In this document: positions 1 to 13,500 of the stretch, one piece after another
Numbering within the stretch: the stretch's first letter is position 1
Layout: every line of letters starts with the position of its first letter
Assembly (NCBI RefSeq): GCF_963662255.1
Contig: NC_085049.1
Location: 52,375,158-52,439,157 of the forward strand
Reading direction: 5' to 3'
DNA length: 64,000 bases
Origin: Cinclus cinclus
Lineage: Eukaryota > Chordata > Aves > Passeriformes > Cinclidae
Notes under the pieces: generated by a model
Databases searched by the model: none
Seen by the model: only the letters and a program-made list of their open reading frames with translations
What the model was told of the DNA's origin: nothing
Program-made: the position numbers and the translations under genes

Positions 1-1461
1 TAATGCTGACACTTTCAAAATTTAGAACAAGAATGGTTCTCTGCATTCACTGTCATCAGTTTCTTATTTATACAAAATTAAAAAATGCACTGTAACAACT
101 TTCTAAACAAAACAGAAGTCCTGTGGTTCCAAACAAACCCTAATAACATCCTGCTTTGAAGACCAAACCTGTACTTGTCAAGTAACCACAGGATCCCCTC
201 TATAGTAACATTTATGTGTTTGTGTGCACACAGGTGTTTGCATGCATGTGTAAATCCCAGGAGGGGCAGTGCTGGGGAGAGCAAACTACGGCACTTCAGG
301 TCACAGAAGTCACATGAGCTTTAGCTTTGCTGTCACACACACCAGCTTGTCTAGGAGACAGGTAGTAGAAATAGGAGCTGTTAGAACTCAGCTGTCTAAA
401 CATACAGTTACTTTCAATGCCCTGTGGTATTGAATAATATTGAATATTCAATACCCTGTGTCTGTTTCTCTAAAAGAATGTATGTGGCTGACGTGCTTTC
501 GGTTAAATTTTGCAAAGTTTGGAGCCCAAAGACAACCATAGCCATTTAAAACTGCACTATGTCTGTGCTTAGACACCTGCATCAATTCCAGGAACTTCTG
601 AATACCACCAACAGTTTTCATATTGTAATGTTGAATTCAGACTTGGTGGAAGTAAACCAAAATAGGAAGATAAATTCTGTTTCCTTTTGTTTCTGAAACA
701 CTTACTCATATACAGTTATTCATTAATAGTTATATATAATAAGGTGCAACTGAAAGTAATAACCTTAACTCTTGGTGTAAACGAATGTGTTTTCCAAGGG
801 CTTGTTTGCGTGCTCCTCATCCCAGCCAAACAGCTTGGGTAACAACTGCTGCTCAGAGAGCAGTGTGAGTGTAAATATGTGTGTGAACAAAATACCCAAG
901 ACTGCCTCAGAAGGCACCTGTTCAAAACTGATCATCTTAAAGAGAAAGACCACCATTAACCAAACCGAATAGCAACCATAAAACCAGAAACTTCAAATAA
1001 AGATGTTGTCACCTTGAAAACTGGCATAAAAAAAGCACAAAAACTTCTAACAGCAGGGGCAGAAAGGGTTATAATGCAGAAGTCATAAACTAGTTCAGCT
1101 TCAGATACTTCTCCACTGTCCCTGCATCTTCTGTGAATGATTCTTCCCTGCTGGACACCACACCTCAGCACCCCAGATAATGGTCTGGAGGTACTAAGTG
1201 CAGCTATTAGGGACCCACACCTCAGGTGTGTGATGTGACCTCCTGGGGTGGTTTCTCCCCAGTGCATGGATTAGCAGACTGCAGGAAGGCAAATGAGCAC
1301 ACACAACACTGGAGCACCCCCACGTGTGCACAGCACCCTGGGGCATGCACAAGAGGTGTGTGTGCACATTTTCCCTATTGAACAAACTAGAGTAGTGCGT
1401 TAAAACCTCTGTTCTATGTCTTAAAAGCTTTCAGAAAAATGAAAGTAACAAAATTACTTAC
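1..1461 (-). other. CEP290: CEP290 intron 24 (part)
   Basis: No exon is readable on the minus strand here. Two small structures stand out: an 11-bp-arm inverted repeat at 426-455, and a 15-bp palindrome with T-box-like half sites at 1216-1230. I see no recognisable transposon. Confidence 0.7.
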
Positions 1462-1564
1462 AGAATATGCCTTTATTTTCATAGCATCTTGTTCTTTTTG
1501 CTCTTCTAGTTTTTTTATTTCCTCTTTAGTATTTTCAGATTCTTTTTGCCAGCTTTCCTTTTGA
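1462..1564 (-). CDS. CEP290: CEP290 exon 24, residues 829-863 (last one in window)
   Basis: The exon is 103 nt, with acceptor ttttag and donor TCT/gtaagt. It reads [20 protein letters not shown] and ends [10 protein letters not shown], aligned with human QDAIKVKEYN. The next exon (human exon 25, NLLNALQMD) is not found in 1-1461 and must lie beyond the left edge. Confidence 0.94.
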
Positions 1565-4500
1565 CTAAAACAGTAATTAATTTAATTAATTTATTATAAT
1601 GAAAAACCTGATTATTTTTAAAACTGTAACTTTAACAGCAATTCTGAAATATTGCAAACCAAGGTAGTTACTTTTAGCAGTAATATAGTTTGAAAAGCAC
1701 ATGATAAATTGTAGATGGGATTACTGAAAAACAATATCCTTTGTTTAGCCAACAACAAAGAGCCATAAATGATGAAAATACTCCTTCAGTGTCTTATTTG
1801 TTCTTCAAATGTATATTATAATGCATATATATATATGCGCCTTACTTTTCTACTTTTTTGCCTGCAAATCTTGCCTTCTATTTATTTTTATTTCAGATGG
1901 TAAAGGACATAACTTACTACCCTTGTTTTGTTATTTCAGTGAAAACCACACCCAAAACATAAAAAGATTCATCTTATTCAGCTTCACTTTGGCCCAAACT
2001 ATTCTCCTCTATCCATTTGTATTTATTTATTTGGGAAAAGAAAAAACTATGATCTTTCATGTGTGTCTAATAACGAAGTTCCTATATACTATATGGCATA
2101 GTTTAGGCTTGTTTAAAAAATGGTTCATCAAGGGTATTTTAGAAGTGGTATTTTCTATCAAAGAGGTATCTAAGTTTCTTATATAATGGAGTAAAACGGA
2201 GGAGAATTAAAGAAAATTCTTTGAAAGTGACTTTTAATAGGATGCCATGTCAAAGAATCTCCTCCTGTAACTTCCATCTGTACCAGATTTAGAGAAGCCT
2301 TGAATCATCATTTTATCCCTGCCATTGGAGATATCTCACCTAGTAGTAAATGAGGCAGTATATTATAGCCTTCAATAAAAAGCTGTCTCTTTAATGCCTA
2401 AAAAAGAGACAACATTGTTTGGAAACCTTAATTGATTCAAAGAATAAACAGAAGTTTCTGAAATGTTAACCCTTATTCCAAAAGCCATCCAGGTGACTGT
2501 TCATTCTAATCCAGACAGTATCCAACTCATAGTTTGTTACTTGAAAAATCCAAATCATCATATTCATCCCTATGCCCCCAAAAGATTAAAACACTTTCTA
2601 ATTTTTTTTTACCATAAGAATAATTTTATAGTGTTTACATTCACTGAAGCATATAAAAGAACTAGGAGACCAAAAGAAAAATCAACCACAAAACCCCAGC
2701 AACCTGAAGTTTTCAGAAATCTCTGACTGTATTTGGACAGCAGTTTGCTTTTTTCCCTCTCTTCCTCTCCACTCCCAAAAATCTATTAGAACCCATACTT
2801 GAAAGAAAAAGAAAATGAGGTTAAAGCGCCCATCATACCAGGTTCTTGTAAAACACAAAATATCAGATGCAGAAAGCAGAATGAAATCCTCATGATAAAA
2901 TGTGCAACATGAGAAGAGTCCAGCAGAAGATGGTTTTGTAGGAGTTTTCTGAATCTTTACAGGACTAAAAAAAAATGCATGGAGTCCATATCCAAACATG
3001 GCAGCAGGTGGAATGGTGGCACTTATGAACACCAAAGAACTACTTCAACACAGCAGCAAATCTTGCTTCAAGACTGTTAAATACTTAGATAATTGAACTT
3101 TCATAATCCAGAAAAGAGAGCAATACCTTTGATATTCTTTATACAGCAAGCCTTGTTGATGACGAATTACTGCAAATTTTCGCTTGTAGTCCTCTACTGC
3201 ATCTTCTAACTGTTTAAGTAACTTTTCTTTGTTTTCCAGTTCCTAATTATTATTTTCCAAATGAAAATACAGAAATTATTAATGTAGGTTTTAAACACAA
3301 AACTGGCAATTTAATCAAAATGGCAGTCCTTTGTGTTTTCATGATAGATGCTTTTGCCATGAACTGTGTGAACAACGAATATGAAGCTTTAGAAGCAACA
3401 GATGAAAAAAATCCAATGAGCTTCAGCATTCACATTAATTGGTGTGAAATAGAGCACAACTGCACTGCAGGTTACAGCCCTTGAAGTTCAAAACACTATG
3501 ACCTGTAGCTAGCCCACAAAGAATACTAACTGAATGTCTGACTGGCAAGTGGCATTTTCTTCTCGGTCTCAAATACTCTTCTACTTCATAAGCAGAGTTG
3601 AAAAAATATTCTCCAATGAAATAAATTAAAAAAAAATATCAAAGACAGAAAAATATAAATTAATAATAATAATAAAAAGATAACTTTTTGTTTACTCCAA
3701 CTCTGAAATAGTTCTTCATTACTACATGCCTGTTTGCTATGCTTCCCATGGGAATCACTGGAATCTTTTTCAATGTATTTATGCCTTTATTTACAATTGT
3801 TGATGCATTTTTGACAAATAATGGAATGAAAATTCATATAGTAAATTAATAGAGACCTTGGCTCTATAGGGAAAAACTGTTCAAGTAGGATTTGCACATG
3901 CAGACTCAGGTGTGGAATCCAGACAGCAGTAAGAGAGAATTTCTCATAGAAAGAGTGCAACTGTGGAATTAGAAGGAAGAGTGTGCAAATATTTAGATCA
4001 AAATTCAGATTTAGAACAAAAAAAATCTGAATTGCTGTCCAAAATTTAGTTAGCTATTACCTTTCAGGCTTACAGCACAATAAAATACTTACTTTAAATT
4101 ACAGACTATCCCAAAGAGTTCAGTAGCTGTTAGAACACCAGTATAATTTCGGAGCGATCTCTCGTATCCATATATGGCACATTACTGGACTTTAGAGGAA
4201 TTAGATACATGTTACAAATACTCTTTATATCAAGGAATATATGAGTTACCTGTGTAAGATGTATTAAATATTCATTCAGAGAATTAATTGTATTAACACT
4301 TGAAGGAGCCATTCCTTCTGGGAGATTCACTGTTTGGAAGACAATATTGGCACCTTCTGACTGATGTAGTAAGCAAATTTCATTTTTCATTTGTTCAATC
4401 TAAAGACAGAACACGAAACTATCAAAAAGAAGTACCTCTTGCTATTAGATTTTAAAAAGATCATGAAAAATATATTGCTACATCAGTTGTTACTAGCAAC

Positions 4501-7500
4501 ATAATTAATTTTCACTTATATTCTAAAACATTCTATTACTCCTTAAAACAGCCTTTTAAAAATGCTGTGATTTCATAAATCAATAAATACATAATTTAAT
4601 TTATCAAATTACCCCAGAAATCAGGGCAAATGCACATACCATCACGGTTTTACACCCAATTGCTTAAACACAGTACATTCCTACTCCTTTAGTAAGATTA
4701 AGTTTGGGAAAGAATTATTGCAGTGGTTATTTGACAGTTTTTTCTAAACAGATCTTTGCCTTTTCATTTAATTTAAAAGATCTCTGGTTCTCTAACAGTA
4801 TGTAAAGAGACTATTTTAGAAGATTAGTTTCTGGCAAAACTTTTTGCATCACCAAAGCTGTCATAACAGGCAAATTTAAACTTGGCTTCTTGTAAGACAG
4901 TATTTCATTCCTCATTCCTTCCCTGGAAGAACTATTCCACAGAATAAATTGTACAACTTGAAACAAGATATAGGACTTTACAGAACTACTCATCATTTCA
5001 AGCACTTTATTTCTGTTACATATTTATAAATAAGAATATAAGACTCCTGACATTGTTTTAGAAATAGATTTGTGAGCTTTTTTGGACACAGCTCTCCCCA
5101 GATGACAGGCATGCTTGGTGTTTAACAGGATGGAATATCACAAGGACAAAGTAATATTAAGAAGAATAAGATCTGAAGTTAAAAAGGACAAATTAGTAGG
5201 ACCACTACATAAATTTCAGTAAGATTTGTACAATGACACTGTTCACACAAGCTAAATTCACTATCTTATAGATTGCATAGATTGCTCTAGATCATCAGAA
5301 CAGCCACTTCTTAAAATAAAATTAAAAAAAGAGAGAAAATAAGAAAGTAGAAAATAAATTATATACCTTCTCATTGGCACTTGCCAGCTGATTAGACAAA
5401 CTTGTTGCCTCCTTGTGAGTCTCTTTTAGCTCCTGTCTCAATTCCTCATTTCGTCCTGTAAGCTGGTCAACCTGGGCTTTTAAGTGCACACTAGCATCAA
5501 ATATACCATCTGAATTCTTAGACTCCATTGCCTGATGCAGTAAACAGGATTTTTTTAACAAAACAAAGAAAAAGTATAGAAAAGTTTTAATTTTTTCAGA
5601 GTAAACTGGAACTCTCAAGTTTAGACTACAGGAAATTAGCAAAAAGCATGACATTTTAACCCTGTAAATCCTATAAAGGTAAATAATAATTCAGAAAGCA
5701 AGCTTACATGAACTAAGCGATCCAGACTAGGGATTATTAAGGCTGTTTCTCCTCCCTTCATACTAGAATCCTTCTGCATTTCCTTGATGGCTTGCAATAT
5801 TTCTTTCATTCCTTGTTCAAGATGTTTATTCTCTTCTGATAACTCTTTCACTGTAATAAAAGTTGTAAATCTGTTAAAAAGCACTGAGAAAACGATTTAA
5901 GGTTTCCTAGGACATTTCATCATGATGCTTGTTGATTTGATAAATTAAAAGAATGTTCATATTATACACACATAGGCATAACCAATTATGAAATTAAAAT
6001 CAAGAGCTGCTAGGAATATCTGGGAGGTGTATCTTACTGATGAAATATCAAGAAAAAATTAATTAAATGCTTAGTGGGAACACAATTGACTTCATTGAAC
6101 CTTCCAGTCTTCAATGTTTACTTCACTTTAAATTTCTTTAGTAGCCTGACTTTCACCAGTTCAGAAACATGGCTATGTTGGAAAGGTCTGGATGTAACAA
6201 AGAGGTATCTTGGAATTGCCTGAATTCCTTCTGCAGAATGAGAAAAAAGGAGCATCTAAATTATGTGGCTGTCAAGGACGCTCGAGACTCCTACCACCTG
6301 TAGTTTCTCAATGAAATTCCAATTTCCAGCACAAAACAAGAAATCTGAAAACTATAAAAACCACAACAAACCTGTCAGGACATTCTCTGCATTCAAACCA
6401 TATGGCTAATCATCCAGAACACCCAGGAGTGAACTGCAAAAACTTGAATTGTTTCACCAAGTCTATTTTGAAAATTCAAAAAGAATTCACCATCTCTGGG
6501 GGAAAAAAAATAAGCCTCTTGTCCAGAGAAATTAGAACTATTTTTATTTCTGAGTTTTCAAGCTGTGTACTTCAGCTAACATATATATATAAAGCCTTTA
6601 CTAGGTCTGAATCAAGAAGGAAAAAGATGAGAGAGAAAATTTTAATGCACTTAGTGTGAATAAACTGTATGCTTCATGTATTATCACTGGTTTGGTAACA
6701 CTATATGTGTATATTTACACATATATACAAAGATATACACTAATACAAACACAAGGTTTTTTTACAAATCAGATATTTATGATCAAAATTACAGAAACAG
6801 AACAACTAAATAAGCAAACTATCTACAGATACCTGATAATACCCCCTAGTTTTAAAAGAGGTTGCAACTTACATTTAGATTGAAACTTGGCCATTACAGT
6901 CCTGTTCTTCTCCAAATCCCTCTCTCTCTCACGTAATTCAGTTGCAAGATATTCATTCTAAAGAATGAAAAACAAAATAAAGTCTCTCCTAGACAAAAAA
7001 ATATGCAGAATCTAATTTTAGCAGTTTAACATTTTAGTCCCAGACTTCTTGAAACTTGAAACATGCATTCATGAAAATTTCCCCATCTACATACTGATTT
7101 CTTGCCTAAATAGGACTGGAAGTGGATTCACTGGAGTAGTTACATGGGCCCACCATATAGGCTTAAAACCTATATGAAATGAAAAAGTATTTCTGTTTTT
7201 TTCAAGTGATCTGAATGCTCACATATGCCAGAAGTTCTTAGTAGATTTCCCACTGCCTTTCTGTTTTCAACTATATTGTTCTCTGTCTTCAGAATTTCAG
7301 TTGGTGCTATTCTATCTACGTGTTTCTCCATTCCACGTTACATGAGCTGCTAGGATGTATATACAAAAAATACAGAATATTCACTAGTCTTCTAAAAATA
7401 TCATAAATTATTCATTCTGGGATTTTTAAAAGCAGTTAATAAAAGCCCCTAGATATGTATTTTTAAAAATATTTACAAAATATGTGGCTTTAATTTCTGA

Positions 7501-10500
7501 AAGAGAAATACAAGAAATGTTCATAAACTTGCTTGTTCATAAACTTACGAACCCACCTTTGCTTCCATTTCAGCTATGTCATGTCTGCTCAAGAAATCCA
7601 GCTTCCTCATATTCTTTCCCTTCTCTTCAGTAAAGCTATCAGTCATCTGCATATTATCAGCATCCAATCCTAAGTGCAAGCAGATGTACAAGTAATAAAT
7701 TATTAGGAAATTTTAACTGATCTCAAATCAAAAGAATACACTCCATTTATTATATCTGAGTTCCAGTTTTCTGCCTTTCTATCTGGTCATTATCGTACCC
7801 TGAGTGGCATGGAATTGAAATTTTAAAAATTTTGAAACACATGAATGAAGTAGATTTACTGGAAATTTTGGGGAGATCATCCTACACCTATTGCAAAGCA
7901 ATGACAGAAGGCTCAATGATGCATTACAAGTCATCACAACTCAAAAAATACGGGGCTATAGTATCAGGAAATCCAAAACCACTTGCCTCTTCCTACAGAT
8001 ACAATGCAATGTATTTAGCCTTTTAATTCAAACAGATGAGTAAATATAGTTACACGTATTATAAACAGAATGCTTATGCCTAAGTATAAACAGAATGGTT
8101 TTGAAAGGACAGTTTATATTAAAAACATCCTACCTGTTGTTGCAACTCTTCTTCCTTTCTCCTGAGCCAACTTACGAATGTGTTTTTTCAGTTCAATTCT
8201 TTCCTCTTCTAGTCTTTCAATCTGCATGTTAGTATTCATAAATCAGCATTCCATTTTGTTTAAATGCACTTTCATTATGCAACTCTTACACAAAAATAGG
8301 ATTTATCACCTACCTCTTGCAAAAGAATCTGGTTTTCAGCTCTAAATTGCTGCTGCTTCAGTGCTTTGCTGTTTCTGAATTCATTTAAATCAATCATTGC
8401 CTTTGGCTCAAGACCTAAAACAAAGTATATCCCAGTTATTCATTAAGGCTGAACATTTATGTTAATTAATGCAGTTAGTTTATGTAAGAACATAATTACA
8501 GAAGCAGAGTTAAAAAATAATTTGTTGATAGTTGAATGTATTTCATCTATAAAAATATATAACTATCTATATAACATAAATACACATCCTGCACTCCATG
8601 TATTAAGAGCAGAAGAAAGCTTAATTTTATCTCAGCTACTCAAAACCCAAAATGCAATAAAGTGGTACCTAAATATAACTTTATTGACATTTAAATTCTT
8701 CTATGTAAAAAGAAGCCTATCTGAAGTTTTTTTCTGTGGGTTTCATCTAGCATTACAACTTCAGGATGCTGTGGCTTCCAAATACCACATTATGATGTTT
8801 ATTAGGCAGTGTGTGGCCGAAGAGGAATCAAAACCAAAAGAGAGTAGAGAACCAATTCTCCTTTCTTCAGTCAAAGGAACCTGTAAGCCAAGTTCATTCA
8901 TGCAGTTTGTCCAAACTAATTCAAACTACTTGGAAATATTAGCAGAATATAATAAATTATTTCCAGTGATTTGGTATAATAAAAAAATTCCATTATAGAA
9001 TCCCATTTCAATTTTTACAACAAATAATTGAACATGTACTGGATCTAACATACCTAAGCGCTCTCTGAGTTCTTCATTTTCATCAAGAAAGTCATTTATT
9101 TTAAGTTCAAGTTTATTGACTTCCTTAATTAATGACTCAATCTCATGTTCTCGTATTTTGACTTGCTTTCTTAAATCTTTGATTTCAGCAACAGCTTCTT
9201 CCAAACCATATATTCCCTGTAAAAACCCCACGGGAAGTAAGAATAAAACAACCAACAGAAGACTTGCTAAATAGATCACAAATCTTTCTTTCATCATTAC
9301 ACACACAAGAAAAAATGCTTTTTAACCTCTACCACTCCTCTGCACTATGCTTAGTGAAAAAAGCTACTGAATAAAAGGCAGATCCTATAAATCTCTCCTT
9401 GGCTACAGAAGAGGCTGCATATTTCAAAAGTGAGTCTCCAACTACATGATCCTTTGAAGAGTCATCTTGTGAGCACTCAATTACTGTACAACAGGGAAGG
9501 CAAGAAGGAAGGGGAAGGGCATCAAAGCAATTTATTTAATTTTAAATTAGAACAATTAAATAAACAAGGGAAGGCAAAACACTCTCCTAAAAATATGATT
9601 AATACCCTCTGCACTGTGACAAACTGTTTACCAGTTCATAGTCTCTCATTCTTTTCAATGTCTCAACAAGCTCTTTGTCTTTTTCTCTAGCATGTGCTTC
9701 TGCCAGTTCTGCTGATTTCTCCGCCTCCATAGTTCTCTCTTCTAGCACTTTTAACTTTTCTTGCATATCGCCAGTTTGGTTCTGCTGAGGAAGAGATGAG
9801 TGACCTGGAAAGAAAAACCTTGGAGTTTATCATTCAACTAGGAACTCTTGCTATCTGCCATTAATCAAGTCAGAGAAACTTCAGAAAACATTGTAAAGAT
9901 TTTTATTCCCTGCTTATTTTAGTTAGGAAATTAAAAGACACCACATATAAGAGGCTGGGTTTTCTTACCCCCAAAATTTCCTTCAAACAATATTTATCGT
10001 GAGGGCACAGAAGGGACATCAGAATTTATTTGGAATTGCATGCTATTACTCCTTTTCAGTTCTTGATGGAGCTGAGACCTCGCATGTTATGCTCTAACTT
10101 TTACACATCAGGTATAGTTTTATTACCCATAAAGCCCACTGAGGTAATGTGGATAAAATTAAACTCTACATGAATGTTTAATAAAATAAAATTAAGAAAA
10201 ATTATTAGAGACTAAAAATTACTCAAATACTGCAATTTTGTTTCCTGTATTTCTAAAAAAAATAAAGAATGCACAGTAAATGTGTGGTTTCTGATTTTCC
10301 TGATTTTGACATTAACACAAAATAGTCATGTTACCTTTATCTTTTTGGAGATCATATTTTAATTTCTCAATAATGAATGCATTTTTCTCCATTTCTTTGG
10401 TATATTGTTCAACTTGCTCAGTGAGCAATCTTATCTGAGCATCTCGCTCTTGCACACCCTATGCATGCAAAAAAAAGAAACTCCATTAAAGGATCCTTCT

Positions 10501-13500
10501 TGACTGACAGGCAAACTACCAATACAGAACACCACATCAGAAATGAAGAAATTGCACATAGCTAATGCAAAACAATTTACATAACATCAATTATACTATA
10601 CTTACAACAGAGAGTTCAGATATTATCTAGAAGTTTGGTATATAAATGCAAAGCAGGAAAAATAAAAAAGAAAGTGAAAACAAGGCACTCAAACACAGAA
10701 GAATAAGCAGCACTTTAGTATAAGGATGTTAAATGGAAACAGTATTCTCAGAGCTGGCCAATGTTACATGAAAAGTTTCAGATGATACAGGTTCTTGCAG
10801 CTTCCTCATAAACAATTGCCATTTGGAACTGAGAGATACAAGTTCAAGACTGCAAGTCCTAACAATCAATCATACATGACAGGTGAACTGCAGAAAGCCT
10901 TTCAACAAGCCTTCTAACTTTTAAAAATTTGTATTCTATCTTGTTTTGGATGTATATACATTCATAGTTACACACAGACTGTGGAAATGACTTGTATGTA
11001 TACTATCCTATTTCTGTACATGAACTTCAGAAACAACATAGAAAGCTTAATGTTATTTTTTTCTGTGATGAATAAGAAAGGTGGTAAAAGATTAAAAAGA
11101 GTCTTAAAAAAAAACTTAGAGGCATTAAAAGTAATAAAATGTAAAATAGTAATAATGTAATAATAAAAACGTAAAAATCTCAAGGCCCTTACTTTATACC
11201 AATGTTCTGAAAAACAACTTCCAGGATGTCTTACAAATATAATCATATTTGAAACCTAAAAGTACAGAGCTTAGCAAAGTTGTAAAATCCTAGATATACC
11301 CCTTTAGAATATAAACATATATTGAAGGTTGAGTAAAAAACCTGAGCAGCAACTTGATTTTATTTTTAAATGTATACTTAAAATACATGCTTATTTACAC
11401 AAAACATTTTAAAATTAGATGCTAATAATGCTCCCTCCTTCCCCCAACCCCTTTCAGCTTTTTTCCTCTTCTGATACCCGAGACTGACTTGTACTTCAGG
11501 GTGTTTTTCTCTTGAGAAGCTGTCACTAGGATCGGAAGACTGCATAAATATATCTCACAGTGCTCAGTTTACAAGAACCCAAAATGCAACATAAATGTCA
11601 CTAAACCTTTACTTAAAAAAACTTGAAGCAAGGCAGGAAATCATCCTGGAATCAGAGAGTATGTTTTCCATAGAAAAGAAGAAATCAGAAAAAGAAAAAA
11701 GAAAAAATCAGAACGTATGCTTTCCTTTTTGTTCTTTTAAGAAAGTGAAGACATTCAAAATCATTAAGAACTAAGTAATTTTATGTGAAAATAAGAGATA
11801 CACAAATTCAGCTAGCTCTATCATACAATGAACCAGAGTTAATCAGATGAGACAAATGAACACAGAAAATTAAATACTAGGTAGGACTCCATAACTAACA
11901 AATTTAGTGGACAAAAGCTAAGCCATGTTTTAGAAACACTACTTAATCGTTAGAAAATATAAATATGAAAGTGACAGAGCCAGCTACCAAGAGCTCAGGT
12001 CACACATACATACATAAAGAGAAGTTTCCTTTGTATACTGTCTATTAAGCTAACTTTGAAGTGGAATGAATCGACCTGTCTCATAATTCTCAAAATTAAT
12101 ACAAGTTATTTTGTATTTGCAAACTATGAAAGACTAAATATATATTTGGTCAATAGCATATTTAGTTAATGGTGATTTCTATGTGTGCAGTGTCTGACAT
12201 GAACTGTACCTGCTGAAGGGACAGTATACTGTTTCTGTCTACATCAAGTTGGACCATTTTCATTTTCTCTTCCAAGTTAAATAGCATTTGCTGATACTCT
12301 AGGATTTCATCATCTTTTGAAGCTAAGATTTTCTGGAAAGAAGATAAAATGCCATCAGAACACTTGAGGTAATTCCTAAAAAGGATTTTTAAAGTACTAA
12401 AATATACCTTCCATTCTTCAACTTTTTCATTTACAGCTGCCATGAGCGGATCATCTTCCTCATTCTTTGCTTTCAGCTGGTCTGAAAGATCCTGAACCTA
12501 GACATGCCATTTGGATGAACATCACATTACAAAAAGGTCTGGGCCAACAAGTATGTATGTACAAACACCCTGTATCAAGTACATAGCATTTAACAGATTA
12601 GTATTACAACAGCAAAGGAATGATTTTGAGAACAGTGCATGGCTAACATTCTATAAAAAAAAAATATTGTGATCCACAGTCAAATTTTAAAATCTGTACC
12701 ACATTTAAAGATCACACTACTTTTAAAGAACATCACTTCAGAGGAGTGTGTGGTTTTAACTGCATTGACAGAAGGTTTTAACTTCAGCTAAAATACAAAA
12801 GCAGAGTAGAAACCTAAAAAAAATTTATACTAAATAATGAGTCATTTCTTACTTGGAATTTGTACCGATCTTTCTCTTTTCTTAACTCATCCATAATAAT
12901 ATCAGACTGTTGAACAATTAGTTTCATTTTGCTATATTCATCAGTCATCTTCTCCATTTCTTGCACTGATTCCTCAAGGTTTTTCCTCATTTCTTGGTTT
13001 TGAATCTCTAACTTCTCATTAGCTTCAGTCAAATTCTACAGAAATAAAGAAAAAACTGCTTTTAGAAAGTGGCCATCTTACACGAAATTAGCACAGAACA
13101 GAGTATTTCCCCTCTTTGTTATCAATTTCAACAAATCCAAACAGCAAACAAGACATAGCTCTCTCCCTGTCGGTAACTTCATTACTTCTGCCAAATTCAT
13201 AGATGCAGACTGTATGTATGACAGAACCCTGTCATATTATATTATGAATTCCCTTACTCCACATGACTTTACCTGTAAATTGACATTGTGTCATGAAAGA
13301 CACTACAGTGAGTAAAACTCCAATAGCTACTAGATGGAATGCACAGATTTCTACCTGAATTTCATCCAAATATTGGACAAGCTCAGAGCTTCTTTTGGAC
13401 AGCTGTGATGTGTAATCAGAAACCTCTCCTCTTCGTAATGGAATTGCTTCTTTTTGAGAATCTATTTGCCTCTGATAGTCAACCACATCCTGACGCAATT

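Noticed and set aside
8459..8998. 179-codon plus-strand frame inside the CEP290 region
   Set aside because: It lies in the intron between CEP290 exons 15 and 16, has no splice context or recognisable domain, and is AT-rich as expected for chance.
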